37,964 nt of DNA from Candidatus Babelota bacterium (GTDB lineage: Bacteria > Babelota > Babeliae > Babelales > Vermiphilaceae): positions 1-37,964 of the forward strand of contig RXKB01000015.1 in assembly GCA_003963225.1 (NCBI GenBank), given 5' to 3'. A program made the position numbers and the translations under genes. The notes beneath the pieces were generated by a model. The model did not search any database, was not told the origin of the DNA, and worked only from the letters and a program-made list of their open reading frames with translations. Below, piece by piece: positions 8,250 through 18,061 of the stretch (position 1 is the first letter of the stretch; every line of letters begins with the position of its first letter).

Positions 8250-10106
8250 CTATTTATTTTCTATGCACGCTTCCCATGCAGCCATTTCTTTTTCAAGCTC
8301 TTTTTGTAGTATAATTAACTTTTCTTGTGCCATATCAAAGGCAGGTGTCCCGTATAAAATGGTCTCAAAAGAAGATTCTATTTTTTTGATATCAGTCTCT
8401 AATTTGGTTATTTTTTTTTCAAGTAGTTTTGCAGAAGTGTTATTATGTTTTTCAATAGAGATACTTTTTTTTGGTAGCTGCTGCGTTTTGCCAGATGGTA
8501 AATCTTGCATGCGTGCAAGATGTTCTTTTTGATATATATAATCATCGTAGGAACCGTGAAGTAAAAGTGATTTTTCTCCATTTAGTTCTAAAATATGGGT
8601 AGCCAGTTGATTAACAAAATCTTGATCATGCGAAACAAAAAGAATCGTGCCTTGGTATTGTACCAACGCATCTAATAATATTTCTTTTGAAGGAATGTCA
8701 AGGTGGTTGGTTGGTTCGTCTAAAATTAAAAAGTTTGCATTTTGTAGTAGTACGCGAATCATGCCTAGCCTGTTGCGTTCGCCGCCGCTTAGCACAGCGG
8801 CTTTTTTATTAATTGCTTCTGCATCAAATAAAAATGAGCCTAATATAGTGCGAATGTGTTTAACAGATGATGATGCATTCGGCACAGCTGTAGCATTTTC
8901 AAAAACAGATTTTTGTAAATCAAGTGATTGTAATTGATCTTGGTCAAAAAGGGCACATGTTACATTGTTACCCCATTCTAATACTCCTTCAACAGGTTTT
9001 ATTTTTTGCATAATAATATTAATAAGGGTTGTTTTTCCAGCGCCATTTGGGGCAACAATTGCAATTTTATTGCCACGTTCAATAGAAAAGGAGCAGTTTT
9101 TAAATAGTAGTTTGTTGCCAAAAGAATGCGCAAGTTGTGTTACTTTTAATACTTGCTTACCACTGGGATTTGGCGTACCAAATGAAACAGCAACTTTTTT
9201 AGCTTCTGTTGGCAGTACAATTCGATCTATTTTTTCTAATCGCTTTTCCATGCTTTTTGCTTGTGTTGCGCGGGTGCCTGCTTTAAATCTGTTAATTGTT
9301 TTTTCAAGTTGAGCAATTTCCCGCTGTTGTTGTTCAAACGCTGCTGCAAGCTGTTCTGTTTTTGCTTCTTTCTGTTTTATAAAAGTATCGTAATTGCCGT
9401 TATAAAAAGTGCCATTTCCTTGCTCAAGGGCAAAAATACGGTCGCACAGTGCATTTAAAAACTGTTTTTCGTGGCATACTAATAAAAATCCTGCATTGTT
9501 TTGTTTTAAAAATCGCAAGAACCATTCTTTTGCAACAATATCTAAATGGTTTGTTGGTTCGTCAAATAAATAAAAATCAGCTTTTTTGAGTAATAATTGC
9601 GCAAGCACAATACGCATTTTCCAGCCGACGCTTAAACTATTTACCGGAGATTCAAGTTGTTGGCCAAAGCCAAGACCTTGTAAGATGCGTTGGCATTCAG
9701 CTAACTTTTTTTCTGGTTCCAAATGAGTTACTGTGTAACAAGCGTTTGCATAAGCATCAATAAGCTTTATATTGCCAGGCTCTTTGTGTAACTGTTGTTC
9801 AAGTTCGTGCACCGTTTTTTTGGCTTCTACAAGTTCAGTAAACGTAAGCATTGTTTCTGCCAAGATTGAACGTTCTGATTGCAGCACGACCTCTTGGGGC
9901 ATGTAAGCAATACTGATTCCTTTTTCAATGATAATAGAACCTTTTTCTAAGGGCTGCATGCTAGCTATTGCTTTTAATAATGTTGATTTGCCTGCTCCAT
10001 TTAATCCGTAAAGACCAATCCGCCATTTCGTATTAATATGACCATTAATGCCGTTAAAAATAGGTTGATTTTTGAATGATAAAAAAATGTTTTTTAATAT
10101 AATCAT
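8250..10106 (-). CDS. ABC-F family ATP-binding protein (ribosome-associated)
   Basis: ABC-F proteins carry two ATPase domains on one chain, have no membrane part, and act on ribosomes (translation factors or antibiotic protection). The 618 residues show: first Walker A GLNGAGKST (34-42), signature LSVGW (158-162), Walker B and DEPTNHLD (182-189); a charged helical linker (about 240-300); second Walker A APNGAGKTT (352-360), signature LSGGE (440-444), DEPTNHLD (463-470); and a coiled-coil C-terminal end (about 555-618). The first signature has Val in place of the usual Gly. Linker and tail resemble YheS/Uup-type members, but a subfamily cannot be fixed by eye. Start ATG 10106 fits the first strand of the ATPase domain although no good ribosome binding site is seen. 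Confidence 0.9.
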   Translation of the reverse strand: MIILKNIFLSFKNQPIFNGINGHINTKWRIGLYGLNGAGKSTLLKAIASMQPLEKGSIIIEKGISIAYMPQEVVLQSERSILAETMLTFTELVEAKKTVHELEQQLHKEPGNIKLIDAYANACYTVTHLEPEKKLAECQRILQGLGFGQQLESPVNSLSVGWKMRIVLAQLLLKKADFYLFDEPTNHLDIVAKEWFLRFLKQNNAGFLLVCHEKQFLNALCDRIFALEQGNGTFYNGNYDTFIKQKEAKTEQLAAAFEQQQREIAQLEKTINRFKAGTRATQAKSMEKRLEKIDRIVLPTEAKKVAVSFGTPNPSGKQVLKVTQLAHSFGNKLLFKNCSFSIERGNKIAIVAPNGAGKTTLINIIMQKIKPVEGVLEWGNNVTCALFDQDQLQSLDLQKSVFENATAVPNASSSVKHIRTILGSFLFDAEAINKKAAVLSGGERNRLGMIRVLLQNANFLILDEPTNHLDIPSKEILLDALVQYQGTILFVSHDQDFVNQLATHILELNGEKSLLLHGSYDDYIYQKEHLARMQDLPSGKTQQLPKKSISIEKHNNTSAKLLEKKITKLETDIKKIESSFETILYGTPAFDMAQEKLIILQKELEKEMAAWEACIENK

Positions 10107-10223
10107 AATATAAGTGCCAATAGATAGATAATGTTGTTAAATAGGTTTTTTGCTCAGTGATTAAAAGCAACAGTAGGCAAGCTACACAATAATTAATACA
10201 ATATTTTTTTAATTTATTACTGG

Positions 10224-10487
10224 TTATAAAGTTTTCCGTCTTTTGATTATTGGGTAATCAATAAAAGGATTATGTTGAGTGCGATTATTTCCTATATTTG
10301 TATTTGATTGATTTTCTGGTTGGCTTGAGTTAAAAAGTGCAGGGGCGTCACTGACGCGAGTTTTTTTTTTCGAACTGTTATTTGCATCAGTAGTTTGGGT
10401 TGTTTTCATGCTAATTACCATCATTGGCATGAAAAAAGTTATGCTTGTCATTGCAATAAATAAAGCAAGTTGTTTTTTTGTAATCAT
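10224..10487 (-). CDS. Small exported protein of unknown function, 87 aa
   Basis: The protein starts MITKKQ followed by a hydrophobic run (LALFIAMTSITFFMPMMVI), a signal peptide or membrane anchor. The rest is short, polar and basic, ending IIKRRKTL. It begins 16 bp after the stop of the glycosyltransferase gene on the same strand, so it is probably the second gene of that operon. A weak TTGGAA signal lies about 8 bases upstream of the ATG. An uninterrupted A10 run encodes the Lys triplet near residue 41 (T10 on the plus strand at about 10361-10370), a likely slippage point. No family is recognised. Confidence 0.55.
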   Translation of the reverse strand: MITKKQLALFIAMTSITFFMPMMVISMKTTQTTDANNSSKKKTRVSDAPALFNSSQPENQSNTNIGNNRTQHNPFIDYPIIKRRKTL

Positions 10488-10503
10488 AAGATTCCAATCA
10501 CTT

Positions 10504-11259
10504 TTAACGGTTGTTTCTTTTTGTTTTTAGGATAGAACACAACGACGAGTGTTGCAATCTCAATTTAATAAGTTGCGCTAACATAAAAATCCCATGGGTG
10601 AGTTTTAACTTGCTTCCTGCTTGGTCATGCCATATGGTAGGATATTCTTTAATTATAAATTTGTGTAATTTGCAGGTGTACAATAGTTCTACATCAAATG
10701 CCCATTGTTTAAGATGCAAATTATTTATTATTGCTTTAATAGTATTGGTTTTAAAAAGCTTAGCGCCGCATTGATAGTCTTTATAAGACATCCCAAAAAG
10801 CATATATATAAGTGATTCATAGATTATTTTACTGCCCCAACGTTTAATAAAAGGTCGTTGCGGAGTAATTCTTGCGCCATGCATATAGCGACTTGCAATA
10901 ATACCATCCCAAGGCTCTACGTTTTTGATAAGTTCATAAAAATGAGCTGCTTCGGTTGCCATGTCTGCATCAACAAAGCCAATATAATTATACCTATTTT
11001 TTTCTAAAGCGTAGGTAAATCCATTTTTGATGGCCAACCCTTTGCCAGCTTCATTTGTTTCTATCAAGTGCACAGCCGAATGTTGCGCTTGTAAAGCAGT
11101 AACTATCTCTTTTGTTGAGTCAGTGCAACCGTTTAATGCAATAATCAAGCTACATTGTATATCAGAAATGCTATTGAAAAATGCTATATAAGCTTTTATA
11201 GTACGAGCTAACCGTTTTTCTTCATTATAAGCAGGAATAATAATAGCAATTTGTTGCAT
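10504..11259 (-). CDS. GT2-family glycosyltransferase (dolichyl/polyprenyl-phosphate sugar transferase type)
   Basis: This is a GT-A fold enzyme of family GT2. Motifs in order are IIPAYNEEKRL (nucleotide binding, residues 7-17), ALNGCTDST (about 41-49), VDADM (DxD-type metal and sugar-nucleotide site, about 95-99) and, later, YKDYQCGAKLF. The last block is typical of the ALG5/DPM1-like enzymes that move a sugar from a nucleotide donor to a polyprenyl phosphate on the cytoplasmic face of the membrane. There is no C-terminal transmembrane pair, and the 251-residue length fits the soluble form. Sugar and lipid partner are not readable. Upstream is a 303-bp divergent intergenic region; downstream is a small exported protein in the same operon. 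Confidence 0.85.
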   Translation of the reverse strand: MQQIAIIIPAYNEEKRLARTIKAYIAFFNSISDIQCSLIIALNGCTDSTKEIVTALQAQHSAVHLIETNEAGKGLAIKNGFTYALEKNRYNYIGFVDADMATEAAHFYELIKNVEPWDGIIASRYMHGARITPQRPFIKRWGSKIIYESLIYMLFGMSYKDYQCGAKLFKTNTIKAIINNLHLKQWAFDVELLYTCKLHKFIIKEYPTIWHDQAGSKLKLTHGIFMLAQLIKLRLQHSSLCSILKTKRNNR

Positions 11260-11562
11260 TTTTAACTCAATCCAGTGATATTTTGTGAATTTATCTTTAA
11301 TATTAGTAAAATGTCTATATATAAGAGCATATATTTAGAATAACAATGATTGATGGAAAACTCTATAGGATTATTTACGTTAATTAGAGATCTTACGTAA
11401 TTGATTATTACTATATATTATTAATTAAATACATTAAATTAAAACAAAAATATTATTAATTTAATTGCAATTAAAAATCTTTTGTTGCCTGCACATGCTT
11501 CTTTTTGATATTATTTTAAATAATTACAATTATTAAATATTATAAAAAAGAAAGGTTTTTCA
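11260..11562. other. Intergenic region with a 16-bp palindrome between divergent genes
   Basis: This 303-bp AT-rich stretch separates the glycosyltransferase (minus) from a small secreted protein (plus) and must hold both promoters, though I see no convincing -35/-10 pair. A perfect 16-bp palindrome, TTTAATTGCAATTAAA at 11460-11475, could be an operator. In such AT-rich DNA it could also be chance. No gene is seen. Confidence 0.3.
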
Positions 11563-11997
11563 ATGAAAATGCAAAATAAAAGCTATTTAATGCTTATAAT
11601 GCTGTTTGTACCTTTATTAAGCAGAACTGCTGTATTTAAAATTATTAATAGCACCGCTGGTGGTTCTGCAAACCCTCAGGGATCGTACATCAAAGTGAGA
11701 CCTGTTTGGAATGGTAGTGCAGTTGGCTATACCGAGCTTGCGCCAGGGCAAGAAACTGGTGGTTATGATTCAGGTTTTAATAATGTTACCGCTATTATTT
11801 ATGAAATCATGATACCGCAAACTGCCGAGCAAAAAAAACAAGCAATGTTTTGTACTCGTCGGTATATAGCCCGTTTTGACATTAGTGGATGGGCTGTGGG
11901 AGGCAAATTTTATATTCAATCTACAGCAGACTGTGCATTTGCTTTTGATACTATTGCAGGAAGTGGTACTTCTAAAGGAGAGCCTTATAACGGCTAA
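11563..11997 (+). CDS. Small secreted protein of unknown function, 144 aa
   Basis: AAAGG lies about 7 bases before ATG 11563. A signal peptide (MKMQNKSYLMLIMLFVPLLS, cut near SRTA at residue 23) precedes a mature part of about 120 residues that looks beta-rich: alternating hydrophobic residues, many Gly, Ser and Thr, and two Cys (in AMFCTRR and STADCAFAF) that could form a disulfide. This suggests a small compact secreted beta-sandwich. I do not recognise the family. It lies 138 bp before atpD on the same strand but seems unrelated in function. Confidence 0.68.
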   Translation: MKMQNKSYLMLIMLFVPLLSRTAVFKIINSTAGGSANPQGSYIKVRPVWNGSAVGYTELAPGQETGGYDSGFNNVTAIIYEIMIPQTAEQKKQAMFCTRRYIARFDISGWAVGGKFYIQSTADCAFAFDTIAGSGTSKGEPYNG

Positions 11998-12078
11998 TTT
12001 GGTTGCCATGTTTGATACTTGTTCGTTTAACAAGGGCTTGCTTTATGTAAGCATCATCGTAGACTATACTATTATTAA

Positions 12079-13578
<1,500 letters not shown>

Positions 13579-13584
13579 ATATAG

Positions 13585-13824
13585 ATGGAGTTACGTATTT
13601 TATCTCCTAAAGAAAGCAAAGTGTTTACCGTTGATTGGGTAGAAATCACCACGCCTGCTGGTAATATGATCATACAACCTTTTCATGCCCCTTTTATAGC
13701 AAACATATTTCCCAATAGTAATGTTATTGCCATGCATGGGGACAATAAAATAACTATTACTGTATCTGTCGGCAGTGTAAAAGTTGCAAGTGATACGGTC
13801 ACTTTGCTTATGCATGAAGAATAA
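13585..13824 (+). CDS. atpC: ATP synthase F1 epsilon subunit, short form without the C-terminal helices
   Basis: The 79 residues match only the N-terminal beta-sandwich of epsilon, which binds gamma and the c ring: MELRILSPKE, then FHAPFIANIFPNSN (the GxHAP block) and a closing strand VGSVKVASDTVTLLMHEE. Typical epsilon is 130-140 residues, so the two-helix C-terminal domain that inhibits ATP hydrolysis is absent. The stop is followed at once by another gene, so this is a natural short form rather than a frameshift as far as can be seen. GGAGG (13570-13574), inside the end of atpD, lies about 10 bases before the ATG. Translation is probably coupled to atpD. Confidence 0.88.
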   Translation: MELRILSPKESKVFTVDWVEITTPAGNMIIQPFHAPFIANIFPNSNVIAMHGDNKITITVSVGSVKVASDTVTLLMHEE

Positions 13825-15424
13825 TCAAAAAAAACTTGGGATTGTCATTACAGGGTCTATCACTCAAGGATTAACTATTCGAGTTGATGCTGACACTGTT
13901 TCTGAAGGTATAAAAACAGGTAAATTTGTATGTGTGCATGACATTGCTTACAGATTTTTTTCATTAATTACCGATCTTGCCTTACACATGGCAAACCCTG
14001 ACATTGCCTTGTTTCCTCCTTCTCATGCTGAAAAACTGTTGAGCGCAATGCTTAAAAAGCGAGAAATGTATGTTACTGCAGAAATTAAACCAATGATTAT
14101 GGTTGATGCTCATAATAAATTGTGGCCTGTTAAAACAGTGCCAGCACATTTTGCTGCCGTGTATGAAGCGCAAAAAGAAGACATTTCTCTTATTTTTGGC
14201 CAAGAACAAGATGAGTCTGGTAAATATTTTTCTATTGGAAAACCCCTTGATATGGATACTCCCATCTGCATTGACCTTGAAAAATTAACTGAGCGAAGTA
14301 ACGGTATTTTTGGCAAAACCGGAACAGGAAAAACATTTATTACGCGCTTAATTTTAGCAGGCTTAATTAAACAAGAAAAAGCTTCTTTGCTTATTTTTGA
14401 TATGCATAGCGAGTATGGTTTACAAGCAAGAACAGAAGGTGTCAACAAAACATTTGTAAAAGGATTAAAAACATTATTTCCTGAAAAAGTTGTTATATTT
14501 TCTTTGGATCCAGTTTCAACGCGCAGGCGGGGGTTGAACCCAGATGTTGCTATTACTTTTTCTTATAATGCTGTGCATGTTGATGATATATTGTCATTGC
14601 AAAATGAGCTTTGTTTACATGCAACGGCAGTTGAAGCTGCATATTTAATTGCTGCAAAATATAAAAAAGAGTGGCTTTCTACGTTGCTTTCCCAAGCAAC
14701 TCAATTAAAAGAGTTTGCCCAAAGTTTGGGAGCGCATCCAGAATCTATTGCTGCATTGTACCGTAAATTAAAACGCATCGAACAACTGCCATTTTTTTGT
14801 GCAAATACCGCTTTTGGTGGCTGTGTCATGGATCAGATCCTGGCCTATTTAGATAAAAACATGTCAGTAATTATTGAGTTTGGCAATTATACTTCATCGT
14901 TTGTTTATTTGTTAATTGCTAATATGATTACGCGCAAAATTCATGAAACATACATTGCAAAAACAGAACGTTTTTTAGGATCACAAAAAAAAGAAGACGA
15001 GCCAAAAAAACTAATGATTTGCATTGAAGAAGCGCATAAATTTTTAAATCCGCAAGCGGCTAATCAAACTATTTTTGGTACCATTGCCCGTGAAATGCGT
15101 AAATATTATGTATCATTATTAATAGTTGACCAACGGCCTTCTGGCATTGATCAAGAAATTTTATCTCAAATTGGCACCAAAATTATTGCTCAGTTGCATG
15201 ACGAAAAAGATATTCAGGCGACGCTTACCGGTATTAGCAATGCAGCTAGTTTAAAAACAGTGCTTGCTACGTTGGACAGTAAAAAACAGGCATTAGTACT
15301 TGGGCATGCCATTACCATGCCTGTTGTTGTGCAAACAAGAGAGTATGACGAACAGTTTTACAAGCAGATGATGCCTGAAATTACTCCTGTGCAAATAGAT
15401 AGCTTAATAAACAGTATTTTTTAA
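13814..15424 (+). CDS. herA: HerA-type DNA translocase ATPase (HAS-barrel plus FtsK/HerA ATPase)
   Basis: HerA forms hexameric rings that pump DNA, in archaea together with the nuclease NurA in end resection. I start at ATG 13814 (MKNNQKKLG), overlapping atpC by 11 bp. The N-terminal 100 or so residues form a HAS-barrel-like domain, named after its similarity to ATP synthase subunits. The RecA-like core shows Walker A GKTGTGKT (167-174), Walker B LLIFDMHSEYG (192-202, D196), ICIEEAHKF (403-411) and VDQRPSGIDQEIL (438-450) with the likely arginine finger. The total of 536 residues is normal. No nurA gene is adjacent; an SbcD/Mre11 nuclease lies 4 kb on. Its position behind atpDC is unusual and suggests co-transcription. 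Confidence 0.88.
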   Translation: MKNNQKKLGIVITGSITQGLTIRVDADTVSEGIKTGKFVCVHDIAYRFFSLITDLALHMANPDIALFPPSHAEKLLSAMLKKREMYVTAEIKPMIMVDAHNKLWPVKTVPAHFAAVYEAQKEDISLIFGQEQDESGKYFSIGKPLDMDTPICIDLEKLTERSNGIFGKTGTGKTFITRLILAGLIKQEKASLLIFDMHSEYGLQARTEGVNKTFVKGLKTLFPEKVVIFSLDPVSTRRRGLNPDVAITFSYNAVHVDDILSLQNELCLHATAVEAAYLIAAKYKKEWLSTLLSQATQLKEFAQSLGAHPESIAALYRKLKRIEQLPFFCANTAFGGCVMDQILAYLDKNMSVIIEFGNYTSSFVYLLIANMITRKIHETYIAKTERFLGSQKKEDEPKKLMICIEEAHKFLNPQAANQTIFGTIAREMRKYYVSLLIVDQRPSGIDQEILSQIGTKIIAQLHDEKDIQATLTGISNAASLKTVLATLDSKKQALVLGHAITMPVVVQTREYDEQFYKQMMPEITPVQIDSLINSIF

Positions 15425-15428
15425 GCCG

Positions 15429-16094
15429 TTACATGGATATATTTTTGCACACAGTTGTTTCATGAAAATATGCGCGTAATGGATTGCCATCATAATAACC
15501 ATTGTCAGCGTTTTCAATAAGTTTTATTTCTTCATCTGAAAAAGTAAAAAATGGGTCAGTTTCGTTAGCCAATTCTTTTTGAATATTTCCTTGCCCAAAT
15601 GTTTTGTGTCCAATGGTATAGTGTTTTTCTTCTGTGCCGGTTAACTGATAGTCATCAAAACAACAAGTTGCTGTTTGTTTATTTTCTGATAGCGCACAAC
15701 GTATTACTTTATTTCTGGTAGGAGCAGTTGAGGGGTAACACACATCACAGTTTGTTTCTTTGCATGAAGAAGCTTCAACAGAAAAAACAAGCTCTTTTTT
15801 TTCTGAAGTGCGCTTTCTCTTTTTTGAAATAACATGTGTTTTTGTTAAAGATTGTGGAGGAATTTTTATTTTGAGTTCTAATATGGGTGTTGCTTGGCCG
15901 TCTAAAATTTTATTTGTTTGCGTTAACCTAATTTGCTTTCCTTTAATATTTGTTTGAATAAAAGTATAAATAAGCTTTTGAATTTCTATTGGTAAACGTA
16001 ATAATGGGCAATATTGGCTAATCATTGTAAAAGTATTGTGCGAGGTTGCAGTAAGAAAAATAAATAAAAAAATATTTTTGTTTAAGATAAGCAT
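15429..16094 (-). CDS. Exported protein with an F-box-like segment, 221 aa
   Basis: ATG 16094 has AGG a few bases upstream. Residues 1-22 are a signal peptide (LNKNIFLFIFLTATSHNTFT). Right after it, at about residues 30-47, is LLRLPIEIQKLIYTFIQ, which has the LPxEIxxxI spacing of an F-box helix. The rest is polar, with a KKRKR basic patch near 91-95, a CxxxxCDVC cysteine cluster near 111-120 and an acidic stretch near the end. F-box proteins recruit targets to SCF ubiquitin ligases in eukaryotes, and intracellular bacteria use them as effectors. Here the match is one short motif, so this is a hint only. The gene is convergent with herA, with 4 bp between the stops. Confidence 0.65.
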   Translation of the reverse strand: MLILNKNIFLFIFLTATSHNTFTMISQYCPLLRLPIEIQKLIYTFIQTNIKGKQIRLTQTNKILDGQATPILELKIKIPPQSLTKTHVISKKRKRTSEKKELVFSVEASSCKETNCDVCYPSTAPTRNKVIRCALSENKQTATCCFDDYQLTGTEEKHYTIGHKTFGQGNIQKELANETDPFFTFSDEEIKLIENADNGYYDGNPLRAYFHETTVCKNISM

Positions 16095-16280
16095 TTTACC
16101 TGTTGTTATAATAATAATTAATAATTTTTATTTTTATTACCATAACGTATTTTGTACAAAATGGCTATAAAAAATTATTATAAAAGAATACCAAATCAAA
16201 ATACAAAGTAAAATATATATTTTTTTATAAAATCATTATAATAAGACTATTTAATATACTATTGCATCAAAAGGATACAA

Positions 16281-17621
16281 ATGTTTTTAATTGGCTTTAG
16301 CAAAACACAGAAAATATTATGGTCGTTGTATGGACTGCTTTTTTGTTTTAATATGCAATTATTGTTTGGTATGGAAAAGAGTATTTCTTCCCAAACAAAA
16401 CAGTTTTTTGCAGTGGGACAAAATATTGCAAGTAAATGGGCATCAAAAAATATTACTGATCTTAAATTAATCGAAGATGAAAAAAATCAAAAAGTAATAT
16501 CTGCCGTTAGTTTTAAATTAACTGTAGCATTACCCACATGGCTGCTTCCGCCTCAAGCTGACGTTTTATCAAAAAGTCAAAACAATCAATATATTTTAAA
16601 TTTGGCAATTCTGCAAACCATTTTTAACAATCAACAAATTAATCAAAAGATTGAGTGTATGACAAATAAAGATTCAAGTAAAAACGATATTGCCACTCAA
16701 GCATTAAATTTATCTAGTATATTGGGATACCTTTTTAGATTGTCTGTACTGATAAAATGTGATAACGCGTATCAAGATGTTGAAAACATGGTTCGTGGTG
16801 AAGAAACGTTTGATTTAAATAATTTTGCACCAAAATCACAAATAGTAAAACAGATTGTTGAAAAACTCCGAAAAATCCAACAACAGACAATAATAATTGA
16901 TGAGCAAAGCGAACAATCGTTGAATCAGCTCGAATTACAAAAGCATATTTCTGAGTTGCAAGCTAAAATAGCTCAACAAAACGACTCTCTTCAAGCTATC
17001 GAAAACGAAAAGGAAAACTTGTCCAAACAGGTTGATCAAATCAAAGCCGAATTAAACAACAAAATTCAAGAAAGTGAACAGCTTAAAAAAGACAACGAAG
17101 ACTTAAATAAAAAGATAAATGAAAAAATTGCTGAAGCGGAAAATAAAACAACTGAGTTCAATAATCAGATTGAAAAACTTAATTCAAAAATTAAATCACA
17201 GAAAGCCGGACACGAGCTATTATTGGTTGAAAAGCAAAAAATAGATGAAGCTAATAATGATCTAAAAAAACGGAATGTCGATCTGATTGATCAAATCAAC
17301 AATTTAGGTAGCCAGGTTAAAAAGTTAAAGGTAGATCTTTCATTGTGTCAAAAAAATTTACAACATAAAGAAGGCGAAATAAAATTATTGAATCATGAGT
17401 TAAAAAATAAAGCATCTTCAAGTCAAGCTGGTTCTAGAAACATAGATTGGCTAGATTTAGCGCCACAAAAGTCTACGATTGAAATAAAAGCAGACATAAA
17501 AATCCTTCAACAACAAGTCAAAGATCTTGAAGAAAAATTAATAGCTAAAGATACAGAATTTCAAACGACAGTCCAAGAAAAAGAACAAGAATGGAAAATA
17601 GAACTTGATAAGCTAGACTAA
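16281..17621 (+). CDS. Exported coiled-coil protein, cut by an in-frame stop
   Basis: ATG 16281 has AAGGA 5 bases upstream (16271-16275). A signal peptide or anchor (residues 10-30, ending LLFG-MEKS) precedes a soluble domain (about 31-190) and a long coiled coil (about 195-446) rich in Gln, Lys, Glu and Asn with clear heptads. Translation stops at TAA 17619-17621 (ELDKLD-stop). The same frame continues after it for 96 more codons with coiled-coil character and then a transmembrane helix. So the original protein was probably about 542 residues, a periplasm-spanning or surface coiled coil anchored at its end. A nonsense mutation, readthrough or a reading error could explain it. Confidence 0.72.
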   Translation: MFLIGFSKTQKILWSLYGLLFCFNMQLLFGMEKSISSQTKQFFAVGQNIASKWASKNITDLKLIEDEKNQKVISAVSFKLTVALPTWLLPPQADVLSKSQNNQYILNLAILQTIFNNQQINQKIECMTNKDSSKNDIATQALNLSSILGYLFRLSVLIKCDNAYQDVENMVRGEETFDLNNFAPKSQIVKQIVEKLRKIQQQTIIIDEQSEQSLNQLELQKHISELQAKIAQQNDSLQAIENEKENLSKQVDQIKAELNNKIQESEQLKKDNEDLNKKINEKIAEAENKTTEFNNQIEKLNSKIKSQKAGHELLLVEKQKIDEANNDLKKRNVDLIDQINNLGSQVKKLKVDLSLCQKNLQHKEGEIKLLNHELKNKASSSQAGSRNIDWLDLAPQKSTIEIKADIKILQQQVKDLEEKLIAKDTEFQTTVQEKEQEWKIELDKLD

Positions 17622-17630
17622 GAAAAAGCA

Positions 17631-17909
17631 ATGCTTGGGTACAACAATAAAGAAATAGAAAATTTAAAAGTGGCGAATAAACAATTTACAGAACAGCAGA
17701 AAAAAAAGATGTCTTGGCAGAAAAAAACGGCAATTGGGTTAGGTTCTTTGCTTGGATTGTTAACCATAATTCATTTTTCTGCAAAATACAGTAATTATAT
17801 TACCAAATTTCAACAAGATGTTTTGAGCTCTTTGTCTAGCTGCCTTAATTATGTCGGTGAAAACACATTATTAAATTTGAAAGCATTAAAAGGTGTTTCA
17901 GCTAGTTAG
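17631..17909 (+). CDS. C-terminal membrane-anchor part of the coiled-coil protein, after an in-frame stop
   Basis: This segment is in the same frame as the gene before it, with only TAA and three codons between. It begins with more coiled coil (NKEIENLKVANKQFTEQQ), then a basic patch (KKKMSWQKK), a transmembrane helix (TAIGLGSLLGLLTIIHFSA), and a short tail of about 45 residues. An ATG at 17631 could start a separate 92-residue membrane protein, but no ribosome binding site is seen, which favours a broken single gene. I list it because it is probably the rest of the protein, whichever way it is made. Confidence 0.45.
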   Translation: MLGYNNKEIENLKVANKQFTEQQKKKMSWQKKTAIGLGSLLGLLTIIHFSAKYSNYITKFQQDVLSSLSSCLNYVGENTLLNLKALKGVSAS

Positions 17910-17948
17910 GTTGGATCTAAGTGAAAAATATTTTATTGCTGGTACAAG

Positions 17949-17970
17949 TGCCATACTGTTTAGTGTGGCA
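17949..17970 (+). other. Stable hairpin upstream of glmU
   Basis: TGCCATACT and AGTGTGGCA form a 9-bp stem (one T-G pair in RNA) with a GTTT loop. There is no T tract after it, so it is not a standard terminator. It lies between the coiled-coil gene and glmU in a stretch of 152 bp with no clear gene and could be an attenuator, a processing site or a terminator that has lost its tail. Confidence 0.35.
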
Positions 17971-18033
17971 TTAGTAAAAGCATAGGATACCCAAGTAGAC
18001 TTGCATTGTGCAACGTGATAGTATGACTTGCGA

Positions 18034-18039
18034 TATAAT
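18034..18039 (+). promoter_or_regulatory. Candidate -10 box of the glmU promoter
   Basis: A perfect TATAAT lies 22 bp before the glmU start, with the ribosome binding site AAGGA (18052-18056) in between. Transcription would start near 18046 and leave a very short leader. No -35 hexamer is found at the right distance, so this rests on the -10 alone. Confidence 0.3.
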
Positions 18040-18061
18040 TTTACATTTAAAAAGGAATGTC

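Noticed and set aside
8263..9458. Several plus-strand frames opposite the ABC-F gene
   Set aside because: They lie entirely antisense to a well-conserved gene and have biased shadow composition.
17910..18000. Short frame reading EKYFIAGTSAILFSVALVKA, like a signal peptide
   Set aside because: It has no proper start codon or ribosome binding site and stops after some 25 codons. It may be a scrap of a lost gene, but cannot be supported.
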